DNA from: Arthrobacter sp.
GTDB taxonomy: Bacteria; Actinomycetota; Actinomycetes; Actinomycetales; Micrococcaceae
Reading direction: 5' to 3'
Assembly: GCF_031179985.1 (NCBI RefSeq)
Contig: NZ_JAPSHJ010000017.1
Span: 1 to 64,000, forward strand
Length of the DNA: 64,000 nt
This document shows, piece after piece, positions 45,858 through 54,863 of this stretch. A model generated the notes under the pieces. The model saw only the letters and a program-made list of their open reading frames with translations, was not told where the DNA came from and searched no databases. Positions within the stretch are counted from its first letter, which is position 1; each line of letters begins with the position of its first letter. The translations under genes and the position numbers were made by a program.

Positions 45858-46484
45858 ATGAGCAACACCGGATCCATTGCTGCCGCGGCACGGACTGCGC
45901 GCATGGAGCGCGCGACCAGTGAATCGTCTGTGCTGGTAGAGATCAATCTGGATGGAACCGGAACATCGGATATCGATACTTCGGTTCCCTTTTACGATCA
46001 CATGCTCACGGCGCTCTGCAAGCACTCCCTGATCGACATCACGGTCAAGGCCACCGGTGACACCCACATCGATGTCCACCACACAGTGGAAGACGTCGCG
46101 ATTACCTTTGGAGAAGTCCTGAAAGTGGCCTTGGGTAACAAGGCAGGCATCCGGCGTTTCGGAGAAGCCACCGTTCCCCTTGATGAAGCACTGGCGCACG
46201 CAGTTGTGGACGTCTCCGGCAGGCCTTATCTGGTCCACGGCGGCGAACCTGCCGGCCAGGAATACCACCTCATTGGCGGCCACTTCACAGGCTCACTCAC
46301 CCGCCATGTTTTCGAAGCCATCACCCTGCACGCGGGAATATGCCTTCACATGAATGTCTTGGCCGGCAGGGACCCCCACCACATTGTGGAAGCACAGTTC
46401 AAGGCGTTCGCCCGTGCACTGCGCGCGGCCGTGGAAACCGACCCACGCGTGGACGGAATCCCATCAACCAAGGGGGCATTGTGA
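45858..46484 (+). CDS. hisB: Imidazoleglycerol-phosphate dehydratase
   Basis: Mn-dependent dehydratase of the histidine pathway, 208 aa. The two metal-binding repeats appear as [17 protein letters not shown]...[13 protein letters not shown] and [28 protein letters not shown]...[15 protein letters not shown]. It is the stand-alone (monofunctional) form without the phosphatase domain. A 4-base GTGA overlap couples it to hisH. Confidence 0.97.
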   Translation: MSNTGSIAAAARTARMERATSESSVLVEINLDGTGTSDIDTSVPFYDHMLTALCKHSLIDITVKATGDTHIDVHHTVEDVAITFGEVLKVALGNKAGIRRFGEATVPLDEALAHAVVDVSGRPYLVHGGEPAGQEYHLIGGHFTGSLTRHVFEAITLHAGICLHMNVLAGRDPHHIVEAQFKAFARALRAAVETDPRVDGIPSTKGAL

Positions 46485-47269
46485 CCGGAAAGCTCATCCA
46501 GGACGGCGCGATCCTTGATCCGGATGCCGCCGTCAAGCCCTCTTCGCCGGAGGGTAAGCCCACCGTCACTGTCCTGGACTACGGCTCGGGCAATGTCCGC
46601 TCTGCTGTCCGGGCGCTGGAACGTGCCGGAGCTGAAGTGATCCTGAGCGCCAAGCCGCAGGACGTCCTCAACGCCGATGGCCTGGTGGTGCCCGGCGTCG
46701 GCGCTTTCGAGACCGTTATGAACGAGCTGAAAGCCGTAGACGGTATCCGGATGATCGGCCGGCGTGTGGCTGGCGGCAGGCCTGTCCTGGCCATCTGCGT
46801 CGGACTTCAGGTGCTGTTCGAAGCCGGCGTTGAGCACGGCACAGAGGCCGAAGGAATGGGTGAATGGCCTGGGAAAGTCGAGTTACTCCCGGCCGACGTC
46901 GTGCCGCACATGGGCTGGAACACAGTGAAGGTTCCCGAGGGTTCGCACCTCTTTGAAGGTGTCGAGAATGAACGCTTCTACTTCGTTCACTCCTACGGCG
47001 TCCAGACCTGGGACTTCGATGTGATCCAGCCGCGGATGGCTCCGCCACTGGTCACCTGGTCAGAGCACGGGGCACCTTTCATCGCCGCGGTTGAAAACGG
47101 CCCTCTGGCTGCCACGCAGTTCCACCCCGAGAAGTCCGGTGATGCAGGTGCCCGTCTATTGCGTAACTGGGTCAACGGCCTGCGTCATGGGCGGCGTGCC
47201 GAGGCTCCTGCTTCCGCAGAAGCCGCTCCCGCCAACCCCTCTTCAGTTCAACCTGCAGCAGACGCATAG
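46481..47269 (+). CDS. hisH: Imidazole glycerol phosphate synthase, glutamine amidotransferase subunit
   Basis: Supplies ammonia to HisF. It shows [39 protein letters not shown], nucleophile [13 protein letters not shown], and the His-Glu site [14 protein letters not shown]. At 262 aa it is longer than usual: about 30 extra residues at the N-terminus and a C-terminal Ala/Pro/Ser-rich tail of about 25. The GTG at 46481 overlaps the hisB stop; an upstream open frame lies over hisB and is not coding. Confidence 0.95.
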   Translation: MTGKLIQDGAILDPDAAVKPSSPEGKPTVTVLDYGSGNVRSAVRALERAGAEVILSAKPQDVLNADGLVVPGVGAFETVMNELKAVDGIRMIGRRVAGGRPVLAICVGLQVLFEAGVEHGTEAEGMGEWPGKVELLPADVVPHMGWNTVKVPEGSHLFEGVENERFYFVHSYGVQTWDFDVIQPRMAPPLVTWSEHGAPFIAAVENGPLAATQFHPEKSGDAGARLLRNWVNGLRHGRRAEAPASAEAAPANPSSVQPAADA

Positions 47270-47427
47270 TGTGGTCCATAGTGCTGATGGGCCTCGCCGG
47301 GTTGCTGGTCGGCGGGGCGTTGTCCTTCCGGCAACAGAAAGCACCACGCTGGATCCAGGTGGTGTTCTATACCCTTGCTGGAATGGCGCTCCTGGCCGCC
47401 TACATGCTGACGCTGCCTGCCGCCTGA
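47269..47427 (+). CDS. 52-residue membrane protein in the his operon
   Basis: The GTG overlaps the last base of the hisH stop. The product has two hydrophobic segments, [14 protein letters not shown] and [15 protein letters not shown], joined by a short positively charged loop (RQQKAPRW), the shape of a helical hairpin with its loop in the cytoplasm. GC-rich third codon positions and placement in the operon support coding. I do not recognise a named family. It could be an operon-specific membrane factor or an unrelated passenger. Confidence 0.7.
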   Translation: MWSIVLMGLAGLLVGGALSFRQQKAPRWIQVVFYTLAGMALLAAYMLTLPAA

Positions 47428-47479
47428 CATCCCAGCCGGCTACATTTCCTACTCCGCTCCACCACCCTTGAGGACCATG

Positions 47480-48226
47480 ATGAACGACGAAACCCCGCTG
47501 CCGGTACTTGAACTGCTCCCGGCCGTTGACGTAGTGAACGGCCAGGCCGTACGACTGGTCCAGGGCGAAGCAGGAAGCGAGACCAGCTACGGGACTCCGC
47601 TCGAGGCTGCGCTGAACTGGCAACAGCAGGGTGCCGAGTGGGTTCACCTTGTTGACCTCGATGCTGCCTTCGGGCGCGGCTCGAACTCAGAGCTGCTGCG
47701 GGAAGTCGTTGGCCAGCTCGACATCAAAGTGGAACTTTCGGGTGGATTGCGGGACGACGAATCACTGGAGAGGGCCCTGGATCTGGGTGTCGCCCGGGTC
47801 AATCTCGGGACCGCCGCCCTCGAAAACCCGGAGTGGACGCAGCGTGCCATTGACCGCTTCGGTGACCGGATCGCCGTCGGCCTTGACGTCCGGGGCACCA
47901 CCCTTGCGGGCCGCGGCTGGACGAAGGAAGGCGGCGACCTGTGGGAGGTACTGGAGCGGCTTGAGGCGGCCGGTTGCGCCCGCTACGTTGTCACTGACGT
48001 CACCAAGGACGGCACGCTGCAGGGTCCAAATGTGGAGCTGCTGCGCCAGATGGTGGAGAAGACCCGCAAGCCTGTAGTCGCTTCGGGAGGAATCTCGACC
48101 CTGGAAGACCTCAGGGTGTTGCGTTCACTTGTTCCCTTGGGCGTCGAAGGAGCCATCGTGGGCAAGGCCCTCTATGCCGGCGCCTTCACCCTGCCCCAGG
48201 CGCTCGACGTCGCCGGCCGCCGCTGA
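47480..48226 (+). CDS. priA: Bifunctional HisA/TrpF isomerase
   Basis: TIM-barrel Amadori isomerase that in actinobacteria serves both histidine (ProFAR) and tryptophan (PRA) synthesis, since most lack trpF. The sequence has [72 protein letters not shown] and VVASGGIS. The GRGW region and the first Arg (VRLVQG) are typical of PriA. The ATG at 47480 lies 6 bases behind GAGG; 47477 is an alternative start. Confidence 0.92.
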   Translation: MNDETPLPVLELLPAVDVVNGQAVRLVQGEAGSETSYGTPLEAALNWQQQGAEWVHLVDLDAAFGRGSNSELLREVVGQLDIKVELSGGLRDDESLERALDLGVARVNLGTAALENPEWTQRAIDRFGDRIAVGLDVRGTTLAGRGWTKEGGDLWEVLERLEAAGCARYVVTDVTKDGTLQGPNVELLRQMVEKTRKPVVASGGISTLEDLRVLRSLVPLGVEGAIVGKALYAGAFTLPQALDVAGRR

Positions 48227-48228
48227 CA

Positions 48229-49098
48229 GTGGAAGGCACACCCGGCTCCCGGCCCTTGCCAGGCCATATCGCTGCAGCCCTGGCCGGTGCCGGGGGCGCC
48301 GCCGATTCGGCGGGTCAGCCGTGGACAGGGCGCAGCCTCGCCGGTGAGGATGCCCGGATCCACAATTTTGAGGACGACGACGGCACAGCCGACGCCGGAT
48401 ACCTCGCCGCCGTTTCCGCCATGGTGTCGGGTATCGGTGATGAAGAAGACATCGTGAAGGCCTTGGCCCATGCCAGGGTTTTTGTCCCGATAGTCGCTCA
48501 GCTGGGTGAAGAGGGGCACGACGCTGCCGGGCTCCAGGCCGACAAACAGGCAGACATGGCACTTGTGACGCTGAAGGCTCCTGACGGACGCACAGCATTG
48601 CCGGTATTCTCCTCTGCCGAGTCCCTCCACGCTTGGCATCAGGAGGCCAGGCCTGTTGCGGTCTACGCTGCCAGGGCTGCCTTATCCGCAGCCGCTGAAG
48701 GCGCCGAACTGATGGTGATGGACCCAGGCTCGGAGGTCACCATAGTTGTCCGGCGGCCTGCGGTCTGGGCGTTGGCTCAACAGCTCCCCTGGTCACCGTC
48801 CTATGCAGACACCGATGTAGCGGAAGCTGTGGCAGCAACTGCCTCCGATGTTCCCCAGATTCGGCGTATCGAGCTCCACCGAGGCGGGGGAGTAGGCGCC
48901 CTGACATCCAGAGGCCTGCAGCTCAAAGGCGGTGGTGCAGGTCCGGAGCTGCGCGTCGTCCTGTATTTGGTGGACGGGCTGGACGCCGCCGGAGTCCAGG
49001 AAGTGGTGACAGCCTTGAATGGCGCCTGGGCCCGGAATGAATTGCTGGCCGAACGGGTTGACTCCATCGAGGTCAAGCTGCGGCGCGCAGTAGAGTAG
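48229..49098 (+). CDS. SseB-family protein
   Basis: A 289-residue soluble protein with an SseB N-terminal-like domain: EDDIVKAL-type helix (EEDIVKALAHARVFVPIVAQL), MALVTLKAPDGRTALPVFSSAESLHAW and LMVMDPGSEVTIVVRRPAVWAL. The C-terminal part (IELHRGGGVGALTSRGL...LRVVLYLVDGLDAAGVQEVV) is a second alpha/beta module of the same family. It starts at a GTG 2 bases after priA, so it is co-transcribed. Function is unknown. Confidence 0.85.
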   Translation: MEGTPGSRPLPGHIAAALAGAGGAADSAGQPWTGRSLAGEDARIHNFEDDDGTADAGYLAAVSAMVSGIGDEEDIVKALAHARVFVPIVAQLGEEGHDAAGLQADKQADMALVTLKAPDGRTALPVFSSAESLHAWHQEARPVAVYAARAALSAAAEGAELMVMDPGSEVTIVVRRPAVWALAQQLPWSPSYADTDVAEAVAATASDVPQIRRIELHRGGGVGALTSRGLQLKGGGAGPELRVVLYLVDGLDAAGVQEVVTALNGAWARNELLAERVDSIEVKLRRAVE

Positions 49099-49152
49099 CT
49101 TTCGGTCAGGGGATGGATCCTCCTGCCGCTGGCAAGATTAAGGATGTAACCC

Positions 49153-50451
49153 GTGAATTTCGCTCTGTACAGGGAGCTGCTTGCTGTCCGGCCCGTCCGG
49201 CGACTGTTGGTCGTCGGAATGATCGCCCGCATTCCACACTCAGCCGCGGGGGTACTTCTTACCCTGCATATAGTCCTGTCTCTGGGCCAGGGCTACGCAG
49301 CAGCCGGGGCGGCCGCCGCCGTCATGACCATTGGCATCGCCGTCGGTGCGCCATGGCGCGGCCGCCGCGTTGACACTGTCGGCTTGCGGAAAGCATTGAT
49401 ACCTTCGGTGATTTCGGAGGCCCTGATCTGGTCGATCGTGCCTCACGTCAGTTATGAGTGGCTGCTGCCTCTGGTCTTTGTGGGCGGACTGTTCACCCTT
49501 CCGATCTTCAGCGTGGTACGTCAGTCGCTCGGCGTCATGGCCACGGGCGAGCAGCGCCGTACTGCGTTCGCCCTCGACGCGATCTCCACCGAGATGGTTT
49601 TTATGATCGGACCGGCCGCTGCAGCGATTGTGGCCACCAGCGGATTCTCCGTTCTGGGGCTCACGGTGGTGGGCATAACGACGTCGGCCGCGGGACTTTT
49701 CCTGATGTGGTTCAACCCGCCCACCCGAAGCGAAGCGGCCGACGAGGACTGCGCGGCCGAGCAGCAGCAGGCAGCTGAACTGGCTGTCGTGGCTGCAGCC
49801 CCCGCCCACGTTCAGGAGGCAGCGGCCGGGTTGAAGCCGGCGGACTCCGGTGAGCGGGCTCCATCACGCCTTCGGGGCGCCGTAGCGCGGAACTTCACCT
49901 GGTTTACCGCTTCAGTGGCCGCGGTCTTTTCGGTCGCGGCCGGCGCCGGTATGGTCCTGAGCGGTACCGACGTCGGGATCGTCGCGATGCTTGAGAGAGG
50001 CGGTCACCAGGCCGAGATCGGGCTTGTCTTCTTCTTCTGGTGCGCCGCCTCGGTGGCCGGTGGTTTGATCTATGGAGCCATGCACCGCCCGGTTTCCCCC
50101 TTGGTGCTGCTGCTGGGAATGGCTGCCCTGACCATTCCCATGGGCTTCGCGCAGGATACGCTGACGCTCGGGCTCCTGTCACTCCTGCCGGGTCTCCTTT
50201 GCGCTCCCGTCTTGTCATCTGCTTCGGAAAAAGTAGCTGACCTCGTAGACGAGGCACGCCGGGGCGAAGCAATGGGTTGGTACGGCTCCGCCCTCACCGC
50301 CGGCGTCGCTCTCGGCGCCCCGCTGGCCGGGCTTTTCATCGACGGGATCGGACCCTCTGCAGGTTTTGTCTCCGTCGGTGTGGCTGGCGTAGCCATCTGC
50401 CTGTTGGGGCTTGTGCTCCAGCAGCGCCGCCGGAGCCAGGCGGCGTCGTAA
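49153..50451 (+). CDS. MFS transporter
   Basis: Major facilitator superfamily permease of 432 aa with about twelve hydrophobic segments in two halves, separated by a long acidic/Ala-rich central loop (SEAADEDCAAEQQQAAELA). The loop after TM2 (APWRGRRVDTVGLRKALIP) is a divergent form of the GXXXDRXGRR motif. No substrate can be read from it. It starts at GTG about 54 bases after the SseB gene. Confidence 0.88.
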   Translation: MNFALYRELLAVRPVRRLLVVGMIARIPHSAAGVLLTLHIVLSLGQGYAAAGAAAAVMTIGIAVGAPWRGRRVDTVGLRKALIPSVISEALIWSIVPHVSYEWLLPLVFVGGLFTLPIFSVVRQSLGVMATGEQRRTAFALDAISTEMVFMIGPAAAAIVATSGFSVLGLTVVGITTSAAGLFLMWFNPPTRSEAADEDCAAEQQQAAELAVVAAAPAHVQEAAAGLKPADSGERAPSRLRGAVARNFTWFTASVAAVFSVAAGAGMVLSGTDVGIVAMLERGGHQAEIGLVFFFWCAASVAGGLIYGAMHRPVSPLVLLLGMAALTIPMGFAQDTLTLGLLSLLPGLLCAPVLSSASEKVADLVDEARRGEAMGWYGSALTAGVALGAPLAGLFIDGIGPSAGFVSVGVAGVAICLLGLVLQQRRRSQAAS

Positions 50452-50480
50452 CCAAACCCCGGTTAAGTGACCAAACGACG

Positions 50481-50523
50481 ACGACGGCGACCCGAACCTT
50501 AAAAGGTGGAGGGCCGCCGTCGT
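50481..50523 (+). terminator. Hairpin between the MFS gene and DUF1844
   Basis: Arms ACGACGGCG (50481-50489) and CGCCGTCGT (50515-50523) pair perfectly, with an inner ACCTT/AAGGT hairpin between them. The lack of a T-tract makes it a weak terminator candidate for the two converging genes. Confidence 0.45.
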
Positions 50524-50569
50524 GGTCAGTCAGCAGTAAATGCTGTGTGTCAGGGGCAAACAGTAATGG

Positions 50570-50956
50570 CTAGTTGACCGGCCCGGTGTACTTTTCTCCG
50601 GGGCCTTTGCCAGGAGCGTCCGGGATGGTGGATTCCTCCCGGAATGCCAGCTGAAGTGAGCGCAGCCCATCGCGCAACGGACCCGCATGCTGGGATCCGA
50701 TTTCCGGCGCCGCTGCCGTGACAAGGCCTGCCAGGGCGGTAATAAGCTTGCGGGCTTCGTCGAGGTCCTTCAGTTCTGCTGCATTGTCCTCGGCGGCAAG
50801 GCCCAGCTTCACGGCTGAAGCGCTCATCAGATGAACTGCAGCAGTGGTGATCACCTCGATTGCCGGCACCTCGGAGATGTCCCGGATCTGCTGGGCCACA
50901 TTGCCCTGCTCATTCGCGGGCTCATACACGTGTGAATTACTGTCTGGAGTGCTCAT
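50570..50956 (-). CDS. DUF1844 protein
   Basis: A 128-residue soluble protein with the DUF1844 core EVITTAAVHLMSASAVKLGLA...LDEARKLITALAGLVTAA, ending in a polar tail. It is found next to infC in many actinobacteria, divergently as here. Function is unknown; the all-helical core and position suggest a translation-linked role (inference). The ATG at 50956 is chosen because the in-frame stretch above it lies in the infC control region and is not conserved-looking. Confidence 0.82.
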   Translation of the reverse strand: MSTPDSNSHVYEPANEQGNVAQQIRDISEVPAIEVITTAAVHLMSASAVKLGLAAEDNAAELKDLDEARKLITALAGLVTAAAPEIGSQHAGPLRDGLRSLQLAFREESTIPDAPGKGPGEKYTGPVN

Positions 50957-51301
50957 ACTGGTAAGCTTGTCACAGACCGACTGGATGTCGTTATTTTGCG
51001 ATGGATGCTCATTCCCGCCAACGTGCGGAGAACGGGTATCTTTCTGTAGAATTGGCATCTAGTTTGCAAGCGGAGATCTCTCCCACCCGCGTCAGCCGTT
51101 TTCCACGAGGAACTTTCCCAGTGGCAGCAAGGTTGCCGGGTAGCGGTCGGGCGCTTCAATCAGGCGATAGCCTGTTCGAAGCGCGTGCCACCTCACCCTG
51201 AGGCGGGCACATCCGATCCTCGAGGCCTTCGATTGCTCCGGCAATTGGGGGCCTTCTCTGTTTGCCGGTGGAGTACTCATCACAACCACAGGAGCTTTAA
51301 C
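50957..51301 (+). promoter_or_regulatory. infC promoter and structured 5' leader
   Basis: This 345-base gap separates DUF1844 from infC. TAGAAT (51047-51052) is the best -10 box, though its -35 is poor. That leaves a leader of about 240 bases. Within it GCGCTTC (51151-51157) pairs with GAAGCGC (51178-51184), and CAGGC (51161-51165) with GCCTG (51170-51174) around a GATA loop, a two-storey hairpin. An in-frame extension of infC upstream to 51185 runs through this structure and is not protein. Autogenous control by L20 or IF3 would be the natural role. Confidence 0.55.
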
Positions 51302-52477
51302 ATTAGCGAGCCAAGAATCAATGAGCGTATCCGCGTCCCCGAGGTGCGGCTGGTCGGCCCTGCAGGCGAACAAGTAGGGATCGTCCGTATTGAGGACGCG
51401 CTGCGTTTGGCTGCCGAATCCGATCTGGATCTCGTTGAAGTTGCGCCGCAGGCTAAGCCTCCGGTGTGCAAGCTGATGGACTTCGGCAAGTACAAGTACG
51501 AGGCTGCCGTCAAGGCACGCGAAGCCCGGAAGAACCAGACCAACACTGTTCTGAAGGAAATCCGTTTCCGTCTGAAGATCGACACCCACGACTACGAGAC
51601 CAAGCGGGGCCATGCGCTTCGTTTCCTCGGTGCCGGGGACAAGGTCAAGGCCATGATCCAGTTCCGCGGCCGTGAGCAGCAGCGCCCGGAGATGGGTATC
51701 CGCTTGCTTCAGCGCTTTGCGGATGATGTTGCCGAGGTGGGTGTGGTTGAGTCCAGCCCGCGCATCGACGGCCGCAACATGGTCATGGTTGTTGGTCCGC
51801 TGAAGAACAAGGCCGAAGCAAAGGCAGAAGCACGCCGTGCGACTCAGCGTGCAGAGGCCAAGGCGCAGAACGAAGCCAAGGCTTCCGGCCGCGTAGACAC
51901 CAGCGGCGAAAACCAGGATTCCCTGACGCAGACCTTGGGCGATCTTCTGCCTGAAGGTTTCCTGTCTTCAACCGATGAAACCACCGAGGGCGTTCAGCCG
52001 GAGGCAGTCGAAATCGATGGTGAAGATGCAGTCCAGGAACAGCAGGCATCCGCTCCCGACGCAGGGAACGAGGCTCCCGTAAAGGAGGCTCCCGTGGAAG
52101 AGGCGCCTGCTCAGGACGCTCCCGTCGCTGAAGCTCCGGCTGTCAAGGCTCCGGTAGCTGAAAAGGCTCCGGTAGCTGAAAAAGCTCCGGTTGCCGAAAC
52201 GGTGAAGGAAGAAGCCGCCGAGGCTCCCCGTCAGGCTGCTCCCAAGGCACCTGCCCCGAAGCGCGAGGCTCCGGCTGCACCTAAGGCATCACCGGCCAAG
52301 GCTCCCGTTGCCAAGGCTGCGGAAGCCCAGGCGCCTGCCTCTGAGGCTGCTGCGGCTCCCAAGCCGGCAGCAGTACCGTCGCCGCCGAAGCCGGTGGCCC
52401 GGCCAGCGGCACCGAAGCCTGCTGCACGGCCTGCAGCCCCCAAGGCTCCCAAGCCTGCGGGGAAGAAGACCAACTAG
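51302..52477 (+). CDS. infC: Translation initiation factor IF-3 with long C-terminal extension
   Basis: Checks start-codon pairing on the 30S subunit. The start is the rare codon ATT at 51302, seven bases after AGGAG, giving (M)[21 protein letters not shown] starts are a known trait of infC and let IF3 repress its own translation. The N-domain, linker ([28 protein letters not shown]) and C-domain ([21 protein letters not shown]...[11 protein letters not shown]) cover about 185 residues. A further ~200-residue tail rich in Ala, Pro, Lys and Glu, with repeated APVAEK units, follows. Such tails occur in actinobacteria; their function is not settled. Confidence 0.95.
   Translation: MSEPRINERIRVPEVRLVGPAGEQVGIVRIEDALRLAAESDLDLVEVAPQAKPPVCKLMDFGKYKYEAAVKAREARKNQTNTVLKEIRFRLKIDTHDYETKRGHALRFLGAGDKVKAMIQFRGREQQRPEMGIRLLQRFADDVAEVGVVESSPRIDGRNMVMVVGPLKNKAEAKAEARRATQRAEAKAQNEAKASGRVDTSGENQDSLTQTLGDLLPEGFLSSTDETTEGVQPEAVEIDGEDAVQEQQASAPDAGNEAPVKEAPVEEAPAQDAPVAEAPAVKAPVAEKAPVAEKAPVAETVKEEAAEAPRQAAPKAPAPKREAPAAPKASPAKAPVAKAAEAQAPASEAAAAPKPAAVPSPPKPVARPAAPKPAARPAAPKAPKPAGKKTN
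52148..52201 (+). repeat. 18-base tandem repeat in the infC tail
   Basis: Three near-identical 18-base units (GCTCCGGTAGCTGAAAAG type) encode repeated APVAEK hexapeptides. Related 15-base units lie just upstream. The repeats keep frame and may vary between strains. Confidence 0.8.
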
Positions 52478-52591
52478 TTCAAAGCTGCAGAGGCATTGCT
52501 TCCGCAGTAAGCAACCAGCATGCCGCTCCACAGGCGGCTGCTCGAAAGAACTGCAGACATTGTCTGCGGATACGTAAGGAGATCGGTTCCC

Positions 52592-52786
52592 ATGCCGAAG
52601 ATGAAGACCCACAGCGGTGCTAAAAAGCGCTTCAAGCTGACCGGCAGCGGCAAGCTGCGCCGCCAGCAGGCCAACCGCCGTCACTACCTCGAGCACAAGT
52701 CCTCGCGCCTGACCCGTCGCCTTGCCGGCGACAAGATCGTCTTCAAGGGCGACGCCAAGGTCATCCGCAAGATGCTCGGCATCTAA
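52592..52786 (+). CDS. rpmI: 50S ribosomal protein L35
   Basis: 64-residue basic protein: [20 protein letters not shown], then [16 protein letters not shown] and IRKMLGI. The ATG at 52592 follows AAGGAG; upstream in-frame codons are not L35. A short GCAGAC/GTCTGC hairpin (52553-52567) sits in the infC-rpmI gap, the place where L20 acts in E. coli. Confidence 0.97.
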   Translation: MPKMKTHSGAKKRFKLTGSGKLRRQQANRRHYLEHKSSRLTRRLAGDKIVFKGDAKVIRKMLGI

Positions 52787-52903
52787 TTTCCAAGTTCTCT
52801 GGCTGATGCCCCCTGGCAGCAGCCAACTACCAAAAAGCCTTCTCAGGCCGGCCGGGTTTCCGGCAGTAGACGCTTGGGATCAGAATTCTAAAGGAGTACG
52901 CAC

Positions 52904-53353
52904 GTGGCACGTGTGAAGCGGGCGGTAAACGCCCACAAGAAGCGCCGGGTTATCCTCGAACGCGCCAAAGGTTACCGTGGACAGCGCTCACGCCTGTACC
53001 GCAAGGCAAAAGAGCAGCTGCTGCACTCGTTTGTGTACAGCTACGGCGACCGCAAGAAGAAGAAAGGCGATTTCCGTCGCCTCTGGATCCAGCGCATCAA
53101 CGCTGCATCGCGCGCCAACGGTCTTACCTACAACCGTCTGATCCAGGGCCTCAAGGCCGCTGAGGTCGAGGTTGATCGCCGTATGCTGGCCGAACTCGCA
53201 GTGTCCGACGCCAACGCGTTCGCCGCTCTGGTGAAGATCGCCAAGGACTCCCTGCCTGCTGACACTTCAGCTCCTGCCGTCAAGGCAGAGACGGCACCTA
53301 AGGCCGCAAAGGCCAAGGCCGCCAAGAAGCCGGTTGCTGCAGCCGCTGAGTAA
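52904..53353 (+). CDS. rplT: 50S ribosomal protein L20
   Basis: Early-assembly 23S rRNA-binding protein and known feedback regulator of infC-rpmI-rplT operons. Typical sequence: [37 protein letters not shown]...[46 protein letters not shown]. At 149 aa it carries an extra Ala/Lys/Pro C-terminal tail of about 30 residues, as IF3 does here. It starts at GTG with AAGGAG. Confidence 0.97.
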   Translation: MARVKRAVNAHKKRRVILERAKGYRGQRSRLYRKAKEQLLHSFVYSYGDRKKKKGDFRRLWIQRINAASRANGLTYNRLIQGLKAAEVEVDRRMLAELAVSDANAFAALVKIAKDSLPADTSAPAVKAETAPKAAKAKAAKKPVAAAAE

Positions 53354-53390
53354 TTCAGGAACTGCTGGCAACAGCAACTAAAGTTCTTGT

Positions 53391-54287
53391 ATGAACGAAA
53401 CCGGGCGCCCGCAAGTCTTTCCACTCTCCAATCCCCGAGCTGATCGGGTGAGGGATGTGGCAAAGCTTGCAGGGCGCCCGGCCCGTTTAAAGCGGGAACA
53501 GTTCCTTGTTGAAGGGCCGCAGGCCGTCCGGGAAGCCCTTGTCCTCCATGCAAAACGAATTGCAGCCGGTGAGCCGGGGGTGGTGCAGGAGGTTTTCGCC
53601 AGCGAGGCATGCCTGGACCGTTATCCCGAGTTTGATGAGCTGGCCGAGGGCACCAACGCCAGGCTCGCCAGTGACGAAGTCCTTGCAGCCATGGCAGATA
53701 CAGTCAATCCGCAGGGCATCATCGCCGTCTGCAGTTTTATTGATGTGAGCCTTGAATCTGTTCTGGAAGCCTCACCACGATTGATCGCTGTTCTGTGCCA
53801 GGTCAGAGATCCCGGAAATGCGGGAACAGTCCTTCGGGCGGCTGATGCAGCCGGCGCCGACGCCGTGGTGCTCACCCAGTCCAGCGTGGACGTCTACAAC
53901 CCCAAGGCGGTTCGGTCGACTGCCGGTTCCCTCTTCCACCTGCCGGTCGTGCTCGGCGTCGACGTCCAGGACTTCGCGGAGCAATGCCGGGATCGCGGGA
54001 TCGGAATTCTGGCGGCGGACGGCTACGGACAGCTCAACCTTGACAAACTGCAGGACGAAAACGCAGCCCGGCGTCTTGGCCTGGGTGAGGGCCCTTCTGG
54101 CTACCACCTGGAACGGCCCACAGCCTGGCTCTTCGGAAACGAAGCCCAAGGCCTGTCAGAAGAAGAACTTGCCTTGGCTGATCATCGGGTGGCCGTGCCG
54201 GTGTACGGGGCAGCGGAGAGCCTGAATCTTGGCACTGCCGCTACTGTCTGCCTCTACGCGAGTGCCCGGTCGCAACAGCGGGGATAG
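53391..54287 (+). CDS. TrmH-family RNA 2'-O-methyltransferase
   Basis: SPOUT methyltransferase of 298 aa. An N-terminal substrate-binding domain (KREQFLVEGPQAVREAL) precedes the knotted catalytic domain: IAVLCQVRDPGNAGTVLRAADAAGADAVVL, SVDVYNPKAVRSTAGSLFHLPVV, TAWLFGNEAQGLSEEELALADHRVAVPVYGAAESLNLGTAATVCLY. It probably modifies rRNA or tRNA; the exact site is not evident. In many bacteria it lies between rplT and pheS, as it does loosely here. Confidence 0.93.
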   Translation: MNETGRPQVFPLSNPRADRVRDVAKLAGRPARLKREQFLVEGPQAVREALVLHAKRIAAGEPGVVQEVFASEACLDRYPEFDELAEGTNARLASDEVLAAMADTVNPQGIIAVCSFIDVSLESVLEASPRLIAVLCQVRDPGNAGTVLRAADAAGADAVVLTQSSVDVYNPKAVRSTAGSLFHLPVVLGVDVQDFAEQCRDRGIGILAADGYGQLNLDKLQDENAARRLGLGEGPSGYHLERPTAWLFGNEAQGLSEEELALADHRVAVPVYGAAESLNLGTAATVCLYASARSQQRG

Positions 54288-54340
54288 TCGCCTAAACAGC
54301 AGCACGGCAGTCGAACAGCGGGGATAGCCGCTCAAGCAGC
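54271..54340 (+). repeat. Imperfect 40-base tandem duplication at the trmH stop
   Basis: AACAGCGGGGATAG at 54274 (including the stop codon) recurs at 54314, with the flanking bases also similar (TCGCCTAAACAGCAG against CCGCTCAAGCAGCGG). The second copy lies outside the gene. Confidence 0.6.
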
Positions 54341-54374
54341 GGCGGGGCCCACCTGGTGGTGAACCCCGCCTCTT
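54341..54374 (+). terminator. Terminator of the infC-rplT-trmH operon
   Basis: GGCGGGG and CCCCGCC enclose a second stem CACC/GGTG with loop TGGT; TCTTATT follows. It separates the operon from the converging glsB-type gene. Confidence 0.65.
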
Positions 54375-54418
54375 ATTCCGCCCTGACGTTCAGCCGTCAG
54401 CGGCTGTCAATTCGTTAG

Positions 54419-54688
54419 TTATGTAGTGGTCTTGTTGCGGCCGGTAATTGCGCCGTAAATGCCGGCTACGACGAGGCCGCCGACAATAGCGAGGATCCAG
54501 GAACCAAGGTTCCAGAATTCCATCCTGCCACCGCCGAACAGAAGGTCGCCGATCCAGCCGCCAACAATCGCGCCGACCACGCCGAGCACAAGACTGGTTA
54601 CCCAGCCCCCGCCGACGCGCCCAGGCATTACTGCCTTGACGATTGCTCCAACAATGAGTCCGAGAATGATCCAGCCGAGAAAGCCCAT
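54419..54688 (-). CDS. GlsB/YeaQ/YmgE family stress membrane protein
   Basis: An 89-residue Gly-rich membrane protein with three hydrophobic segments: FLGWIILGLIVGAIVKAVMPG, VTSLVLGVVGAIVGGWIGDLLFG and GSWILAIVGGLVVAGIYGAI. This is the transglycosylase-associated family often linked to stress or envelope change, without a proven mechanism. Its ATG follows GGAGGAG. Confidence 0.9.
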   Translation of the reverse strand: MGFLGWIILGLIVGAIVKAVMPGRVGGGWVTSLVLGVVGAIVGGWIGDLLFGGGRMEFWNLGSWILAIVGGLVVAGIYGAITGRNKTTT

Positions 54689-54863
54689 TTCTCCTCCTAC
54701 ATATTCGTCGGGATTCCTGTACAGCTCCCGATTATGGCTTCAAGCTAACACACCGCCTTTACCTTGTCAGTAGGCTTACTTGTGCGTCGTGGGGCTGTCT
54801 GAGCCTCCGAAAGCGCAGTCCCGGAAATTCTTCGAAGAGACCGATGGCTGCCTTGAGGGGCAG

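Noticed and set aside
51185-51301. N-terminal extension of infC from an upstream start
   Set aside because: This stretch holds a hairpin and no ribosome site, and conserved IF3 sequence begins at the ATT codon.
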